A program made the translations under genes and the position numbers. Below, piece after piece: positions 59,381 to 64,000 of a DNA stretch of 64,000 nucleotides. Positions within the stretch are counted from its first letter, which is position 1, and every line of letters starts with the position of its first letter. The stretch covers positions 620,001-684,000 of the forward strand of contig JACKCM010000005.1 of NCBI GenBank assembly GCA_020634035.1, read 5' to 3'. Source of the stretch: Candidatus Obscuribacterales bacterium. Lineage in GTDB: Bacteria; Cyanobacteriota; Vampirovibrionia; Obscuribacterales; Obscuribacteraceae. A model generated the notes under the pieces. It made no database searches, was not told where the DNA came from, and saw only the letters and a list, made by a program, of their open reading frames with translations.

Positions 59381-61129
59381 ATGACCAACCCAACCAATAA
59401 TTCACCGCAAGACAATCGAGATCGGGTAAGCGAAGATGCTGCCAGGTCTCTGCAGAACATTCTCAATTCTGTAAGAACAGCCGTAGAAAATGAGTTTGCC
59501 ATCCAGCAGATGGAGTATGACGAACTCTACGGCGTTGATTCCGAAGAGTACGAGACCTATCAAAACAAGATAGGCGCCTGGCTGAAATCAAACAAGCTGA
59601 TCGATATGGTGGCAGACTTGTTGCCTCTCTCTTTGATGATGGATATGGCGTCTCCCTCGTCTACTGTCGAGGTGGCCGAACCGCATCCCCAGGTTGAGAA
59701 TCCCTGGGTGGCTCCGGCAGAACCTGCTGTAGCCCAGACCTCTACTGCAGAAAATCCCTGGGCTGTTCCGGCCCAGGAAAGTTATGCGGAAGCTGAATCT
59801 GAGCAGTCTTATCAATCAGGCGCCTATCCGGAGCCTGTTGAAGCCGCAGCACTGGCTGACAACCCGTGGGGCCAGCCCGAAGCCCAGCCTCAAGCGCAGA
59901 TGGAGCCTCAGGTGCAGCAAGAAAATCCCTGGGGACAGCCTGAAGCCCAGCCTCAAGCGCAGATGGAGCCTCAGGCGCAACCTCAGGTGCAGCAAGAGAA
60001 TCCCTGGGGACAGCCCGAAGCTCAGCCTCAAGCGCAGATGGAAGCGCAGATGGAGCCTCAGGCACAGCCAGAAAATCCCTGGGGACAGCCTGAAGCTCAG
60101 CCTCAAGCGCCGATGGAAGCTCAGATGGAAGTCCAAGCGCAGCCGGAAAATCCCTGGGGACAGCCTGAAGCTCAGCCTCAAGCGCCGATAGAAGCCCAGG
60201 CACAGCCAGATAACCCCTGGGGACAGCCGCAGAATCAGGCTCCTGCCCAGGCTCAACTAGACAATCCCTGGGCCGCACCACCGCAGCAGGCAGTCGCTTA
60301 TCAAGATGAGACCAGCGTGAATTCTAATACGGACAATTCCTGGGCGCAGAACCAGGAGGTCGTATATGCTCAGGCTCCAGCTCCAGAGCAAGCAGAGATC
60401 ACACCTCAGCCGCCACCTATTCCGCAGCAGGCACCTGCTCAGCCGGGCAGCCCCTGGGGAAGTCCACCCGGAGTCGACTCTGTCCCTGCTGCCGCTCCTC
60501 TTCCTGCAACTGCACCCCCTCAGAATCCCTGGGGCAGTCCCCCGGATGCAAATTCTGTTGCTGCTCCCGAAGCCAATTCCAATATAGAGCCCCAGGCTAC
60601 ACCGGTATCTTCAGGAGCCTGGCAAGACATATCGGAAGGTTCGATTCCAGCCGTTCAGCAAGCTATGCCTGGAGTACAAGAACAACCGGCGGCTCCAAGT
60701 CTTGATGCTCTGTTTCCTCAATCCCCAAATCAGCAACAAGAACAATCGACTGCAAGCGACGAGAACGGCTCTTATCTGCCTTCGCAGGCGTGGATGAGTT
60801 CTGACCCTGATATGCAGCCCACAATGCCCATGCCTCCGCCGCCACCTCCGATTCCGCCGGCTCCAGGACCAGAATATACTGCCGAGTCGACCCAGTATCC
60901 TCAGGGCGCTCAACCGGCGATGAACCTGGATGCAATAGGTGATGATCAGTTCGGTGATCTTGAAGATGACACCACCCAGAGTGCTGAGCAAGCGGCTTCT
61001 TCGTTCATGCCTCCGACTCCACCGCCTATGCCTCCGGTTCCACCGTCCGATCCTTCCGCTGCGCAGCCGGCGACAGAAGAGCAGGAAGAGGATAAATTCA
61101 AATTCGATCCTTCATCTGCCTGGGGCTAA
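59381..61129 (+). CDS. NPWG-repeat, Pro/Gln/Ala-rich protein
   Basis: A 582-residue protein. Residues 1-90 form a helical acidic domain (LQNILNSVRTAVENEFAIQQ, LIDMVADLLPLSLMMDMA). From about 105 to 310 there are six to nine copies of (D/E)NPWGQPEAQPQAQMEPQA-like units of about 16-25 residues, with looser NPW copies further on. A proline-rich zone follows (PMPPPPPPIPPAP, PPTPPPMPPVPPSDP), and the end is SSAWG. No signal or membrane segment. Ribosome binding site not visible before ATG 59381. NPW motifs may be short linear binding sites. Function unknown. Converges on the PrsW-kinase gene. Confidence 0.75.
   Translation: MTNPTNNSPQDNRDRVSEDAARSLQNILNSVRTAVENEFAIQQMEYDELYGVDSEEYETYQNKIGAWLKSNKLIDMVADLLPLSLMMDMASPSSTVEVAEPHPQVENPWVAPAEPAVAQTSTAENPWAVPAQESYAEAESEQSYQSGAYPEPVEAAALADNPWGQPEAQPQAQMEPQVQQENPWGQPEAQPQAQMEPQAQPQVQQENPWGQPEAQPQAQMEAQMEPQAQPENPWGQPEAQPQAPMEAQMEVQAQPENPWGQPEAQPQAPIEAQAQPDNPWGQPQNQAPAQAQLDNPWAAPPQQAVAYQDETSVNSNTDNSWAQNQEVVYAQAPAPEQAEITPQPPPIPQQAPAQPGSPWGSPPGVDSVPAAAPLPATAPPQNPWGSPPDANSVAAPEANSNIEPQATPVSSGAWQDISEGSIPAVQQAMPGVQEQPAAPSLDALFPQSPNQQQEQSTASDENGSYLPSQAWMSSDPDMQPTMPMPPPPPPIPPAPGPEYTAESTQYPQGAQPAMNLDAIGDDQFGDLEDDTTQSAEQAASSFMPPTPPPMPPVPPSDPSAAQPATEEQEEDKFKFDPSSAWG
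59741..60230 (+). repeat. In-frame tandem repeat region in the NPWG protein
   Basis: Five near-identical long units coding for NPWGQPEAQPQA(Q/P)(M/I)E plus Q/A/P linkers, with shorter or looser copies at each end. High DNA similarity between units suggests recent expansion by unequal recombination or slippage; the number of units may vary between strains. Confidence 0.7.
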
Positions 61130-61159
61130 CGCCGCTTCAGCTTGGGGCTAACGCCGAGA

Positions 61160-63166
61160 CTACATTGCCATCATTTGGCGGCACTGCCTGAGAGCCAGTT
61201 TTAGATCTTCCATTGTGGCAAAGCGATCTTCCGGCTTCTTCTCAAGAGTTTTGAAAATAATCTGCTCTAACTGCGGTGGAATGCCGATCTTCGGATTGGT
61301 GACTGAAATTGGGTCGGGTTTGACGTTGACATGCTTGAATATGGTTTTTACCGCATTTGGTGCCATGAACGGCGGACTGCCTGCGATGGCTTCGTACATG
61401 ACACAGCCCAGAGAATAGATGTCTGTGCGTGGGTCCAGCTCATCGCCCACACATTGCTCAGGGCTCATGTAGAGAGGGCTTCCTACGATGTCGCCGGTCT
61501 GAGTAAGCTCTTGTTCCCCCAGATCCTGGGATGCCACCACTTTAGCGATTCCGAAGTCCACAAGTTTGACAAAGTTCTCTCGGACATCGCTTTTCATCAA
61601 GAGAATATTGCTCGGTTTGATATCACGATGAATAACACCTCTTTTATGTGCGTGCTCCAGAGCATCGCAGATTTGATCGAAGATATCGAAAAACTGCCGG
61701 GGCGGCAGCCCATTGTTTTTGCCTATCTCTGCTCTAAGAGTCTGACCTTCGATCAACTCCATGATTAAATAAGGCACTTCGTCCTTGGTAAGACCATAGT
61801 CATGAATAACCACCAGATTAGGGTGATTTAGTTTTGAAGCAGCCTGAGCTTCTCTTTCGAAGCGGTGAATATTCGACTCTTTGCTTGCCACGTGCGGATG
61901 AAGCACCTTTATGGCAAGGGCGGCATTGGTTTTTCTGTGCCGGCCTTTATAAATGGCTCCCATGCCTCCCAGGGAGATCCTCGAGATAATCTGATACTGA
62001 TCCGGCAAACGCAGAGAGTGCGTCGTTAGAAGCTCATCTTGCAAGTCTTCGTTCTCTGCGTCTTCGGAGGTCAGATGTACTGTTTTGTCGGGAGCGTCGC
62101 TCATCGCTTCTAGAATGCGAGCCATTTTAGGAGGATTGTGATAGTTGAGCAGGGACTGAGAGAGGATGGCGACGGTCATGGAGGCGTTTTGATCGTTCTT
62201 CAGAAAGTGTCTGCGAAAGTTCGCAAAAGCGAGCCTGCGTCGGTCGAGGACGAAGTCCCAGAGCCCGGCGAAGCCTTCGGTCAACTGTCCTCGTTTGGGT
62301 AATTTGAAACCTTTTGCCTTCAGGCTCCAGCGGATCAGAATATAATAGTCGGCAAGAAGTGCCACTATTATTGCAGCGACAAAAAGATAGACGCTGGCGA
62401 AACCATTGGCGGTGAACAGTTTTACACTGGAAGAGATGAACTGGTGCGGGTGCAGAAAGTGAATTGAGGCAAAATGGTCGTAGGTGGCCCAGATAACGCC
62501 GAGCGCCCCTACTATAAGAGCGACCTTCTTACTTCTGGTGCTCAATATCTGGTAGAGACCGATGGTAAAGGCTGCAAGAGCCGTCCAGATGGCGTGACCA
62601 GCTACAAGAAACTGGTTGTTGACATAGTCAGCAGTTGGTAGCCACTGTATATGATGACTCCAATTTCTGTCCACATGAATGAAGGAGTCGTTCACTACTC
62701 CAAAGCCTGCTCCCACAGCCGCACCCATCAGCACAAAATCGGTCAACCCGTAGGTGTAGCTGCTGAACTTTCTGGTGCGATAGAGATGAAATAGAATCGG
62801 CGAGATTTTGATAATTTCTTCTATGGCAGGAACAGAGGTAGATCTGAGTGGCTCCAGGAAGCTCAGGTTGAAAATCTGTTCGACTAAAGCAGCTATGCCG
62901 ACGGCCAATCCACCGGCAAAGAACATCATCAAAATCGTTCTGAGCGGCACTGTTCTTGTGAACAATGACACCAGCAGTAATCCGATAACGATAGAAATAT
63001 TGAATGCGAAGGCTGTTATGCCGGCAGGACCTGTTTTGACCAGAGTAATAGCCAGCCACCCGGCAAAGCCTGCCCACAGAACAATCCAGCGAATAGGCAC
63101 CCGTGAAGCACCGATGGGAATGGTTCCCCAGGTCTTGTAATGCTTCTCTCTCTTGCTAAGCTGCAA
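61160..63166 (-). CDS. PrsW-like membrane domain fused to Ser/Thr protein kinase
   Basis: A 668-residue membrane protein. Residues about 1-300 carry seven or so hydrophobic segments with the PrsW protease signature: the adjacent Glu pair in VPAIEEIIKISPI (about 115), GAAVGAGFGVVNDS (about 150), GHAIWTALAAF (about 192) and YDHFAS (about 228). These match the EExxK and His-containing segments of PrsW site-1-protease-type enzymes. Residues about 385-660 form a kinase: YQIISRISLGGMGAIYKG, IKVL, VIHRDIKPSN, DFGIAKVV, LYMSPEQC. The start is TTG at 63166 with AGAGGA 7-8 bases upstream. Eleven bases from the upstream gene. A protease-kinase fusion suggests linked cleavage and phosphorylation, but this is inference. 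Confidence 0.85.
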   Translation of the reverse strand: MQLSKREKHYKTWGTIPIGASRVPIRWIVLWAGFAGWLAITLVKTGPAGITAFAFNISIVIGLLLVSLFTRTVPLRTILMMFFAGGLAVGIAALVEQIFNLSFLEPLRSTSVPAIEEIIKISPILFHLYRTRKFSSYTYGLTDFVLMGAAVGAGFGVVNDSFIHVDRNWSHHIQWLPTADYVNNQFLVAGHAIWTALAAFTIGLYQILSTRSKKVALIVGALGVIWATYDHFASIHFLHPHQFISSSVKLFTANGFASVYLFVAAIIVALLADYYILIRWSLKAKGFKLPKRGQLTEGFAGLWDFVLDRRRLAFANFRRHFLKNDQNASMTVAILSQSLLNYHNPPKMARILEAMSDAPDKTVHLTSEDAENEDLQDELLTTHSLRLPDQYQIISRISLGGMGAIYKGRHRKTNAALAIKVLHPHVASKESNIHRFEREAQAASKLNHPNLVVIHDYGLTKDEVPYLIMELIEGQTLRAEIGKNNGLPPRQFFDIFDQICDALEHAHKRGVIHRDIKPSNILLMKSDVRENFVKLVDFGIAKVVASQDLGEQELTQTGDIVGSPLYMSPEQCVGDELDPRTDIYSLGCVMYEAIAGSPPFMAPNAVKTIFKHVNVKPDPISVTNPKIGIPPQLEQIIFKTLEKKPEDRFATMEDLKLALRQCRQMMAM

Positions 63167-63177
63167 ATCAGGTCCTC

Positions 63178-63663
63178 TTACTCATCGGCGAAGAAAATCG
63201 GCTGGGTGGCTTCTAGAAAAGCCTGGGTGGCTAAATCGCCTCCCTCGTCCGGGGTCTCGACCTTTTTGTTTTGAGATTCATAGAGGACTGTCAGAGCGAC
63301 ATCGTACTTTATGCGAGGGCACAAAAAGCCGTCTATGAAGCGACCCCTGAGGCTGGGTATGGAAGAGGCTCCCTCGTCCAGTTCGGTGAGTGCCACTCCG
63401 TCGGTGAGAGCTTCGCTTGAAGCAATAGTGTGTTCCAGATCCATAGCCGCCTGTTCGGCAGATTTGCCTTTGGCCCTGGCGTCTGCACCCGGTTTCTTTG
63501 ATGCCGCATTGCCCGACTTGAAAAACGGAAGAGAAGACTTACCCTTTTCTCCTTTCTTCGTCGGGGGACCTTCTCCAAGCTCGACAGAAAGCGCGATAAA
63601 AGATAAAGCGGCAAAAAATGCCGTAAATAAGGCCAGATTGCCGACGGTGCTGCCTACGTCCAT
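63178..63663 (-). CDS. Membrane-anchored protein of unknown function, upstream of the PrsW-kinase
   Basis: A 161-residue protein. Residues about 5-27 form an N-terminal membrane segment (TVGNLALFTAFFAALSFIAL); then a long basic/Gly/Lys-rich linker (PPTKKGEKGKSSLPFFK, KPGADARAKGKSAEQ) and a small C-terminal folded part with one Cys (IDGFLCPRIKYDVALTVLYE) ending acidic. Not recognised. It ends 11 bases before the kinase start, so they are most likely cotranscribed and may interact. Confidence 0.72.
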   Translation of the reverse strand: MDVGSTVGNLALFTAFFAALSFIALSVELGEGPPTKKGEKGKSSLPFFKSGNAASKKPGADARAKGKSAEQAAMDLEHTIASSEALTDGVALTELDEGASSIPSLRGRFIDGFLCPRIKYDVALTVLYESQNKKVETPDEGGDLATQAFLEATQPIFFADE

Positions 63664-63752
63664 TTCGATTTAAGGTTCTGCTCCAGATAGAACACTATAT
63701 TCTAATTACCCAGTTCTAATAAGAGATCGATGGATGTCCCGGGAGGCAAGCC

Positions 63753-64000
63753 GTGGTCAAAAACGAAAATAGTAAGTATGGTCTGCAGCAGAGCCTGAGG
63801 GTCGAGCCAGAAGGGAATGCATCAGGGTTGCTTAGCGCTCGGACCTTTGTAGTCAAAGATTTATTTGACGTTCTAGGATACAAGACCGGTGCAGGAAATT
63901 CTAAATGGCTCGAATTAGCTGAGCCTGCTTCTGATCATGCCAGCGCTGTCAAGGGACTGCTTCAGGCAGGAGCCATTCTGGTCGGCAAATCCCAGACCGA
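63753..64000 (+). CDS. Amidase signature enzyme, 5' part
   Basis: Start GTG 63753 has GGGAGG six bases upstream, and TAA lies in frame at 63720. The 82 visible residues run off the window. TFVVKDLFDVLGYKTGAGN contains the Lys of the amidase Ser-cisSer-Lys triad, and LLQAGAILVGKSQT follows the same domain order. Members hydrolyse amides or form part of the GatCAB complex; with no Glu-tRNA partner in view, a GatA role is unsure. Divergent from the 63178 gene. Confidence 0.88.
   Translation, partial: MVKNENSKYGLQQSLRVEPEGNASGLLSARTFVVKDLFDVLGYKTGAGNSKWLELAEPASDHASAVKGLLQAGAILVGKSQT

Noticed and set aside
59742..60281. Open frames on the other strand and frame across the NPWG repeats
   Set aside because: Repeats of codon-multiple length without stops open every frame. 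The plus-strand frame has the coherent protein.
1..64000. Mobile elements, prophage or genomic-island boundary
   Set aside because: No transposase, integrase, terminal inverted repeats or tRNA-linked att duplication was seen, and the tRNA-Leu is intact with no repeated 3' end in the window.

Overview
The window reads as a Gram-negative-type (LPS-bearing) bacterium with balanced base composition, genetic code 11 and frequent GTG/TTG starts. It has many eukaryotic-like Ser/Thr kinases fused to TPR or membrane domains, stand-alone arrays of MshEN-like repeats, WG-repeat, DUF4388 and DUF3592 proteins, and long low-complexity proteins. This mix fits an environmental lineage of the Cyanobacteria/Melainabacteria type (for example Obscuribacterales); that placement is inference from gene style, not from a marker gene. 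I see no insertion sequences, integrases, phage genes or CRISPR arrays, so this looks like a chromosomal segment. The only RNA gene I can support is one tRNA-Leu(UAA).

Layout. 1-3.6 kb: 3' end of lpxA, an MFS exporter and a processive family-2 glycosyltransferase. 4.0-5.9 kb: four tandem paralogous small secreted glycine-rich proteins closed by a strong hairpin. 6.1-14.7 kb: an MshEN-like repeat protein, ferrochelatase (hemH) with a possible 31-residue upstream ORF, an acyl-CoA synthetase divergent from isocitrate dehydrogenase (icd) across a repeat-rich control region, a second MshEN-like array and a CoA-transferase. 14.7-24.3 kb: an M1 aminopeptidase, a TPR/GRAM-like membrane protein, a DUF4388 plus degenerate GGDEF protein, a TPR protein, a J-domain/MshEN-like fusion, a structured intergenic region and a membrane protein. 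24.3-32.2 kb: tRNA-Leu, an FAH-family hydrolase, rhodanese, small proteins, a CPA2 antiporter with two USP domains, a third MshEN-like array and a CstB-like persulfide dioxygenase/rhodanese. 32.4-46.5 kb: a secreted M1 aminopeptidase, patatin, TPR and WG lipoproteins, a kinase-TPR receptor, PEP carboxylase (ppc) and mltG.

46.5-64 kb: a LMW-phosphatase/ArsC-like enzyme, a secreted Gly/Gln/Tyr-rich protein, TPR and TadE-like proteins, a PAS histidine kinase with a degraded ATPase domain, a second kinase-TPR receptor, a bacterial Dnmt2-type (tRNA C38) methyltransferase, a TPR / NarX-type kinase / NarL-type regulator cassette, an NPWG-repeat protein, a PrsW-like membrane protease domain fused to a Ser/Thr kinase, and the start of an amidase.

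Themes. Central metabolism (icd, ppc, hemH, acyl-CoA ligase, CoA-transferase, FAH hydrolase) is interleaved with a large signalling and protein-interaction repertoire: three Ser/Thr kinases, two histidine kinases, TPR scaffolds and possible c-di-GMP-binding repeat arrays. The most unusual items are the PrsW-kinase fusion, the Dnmt2 homologue, the stand-alone MshEN-like arrays with their J-domain fusion, the four-gene secreted glycine-rich array, and an 84-base intergenic element that can fold as a three-way junction.
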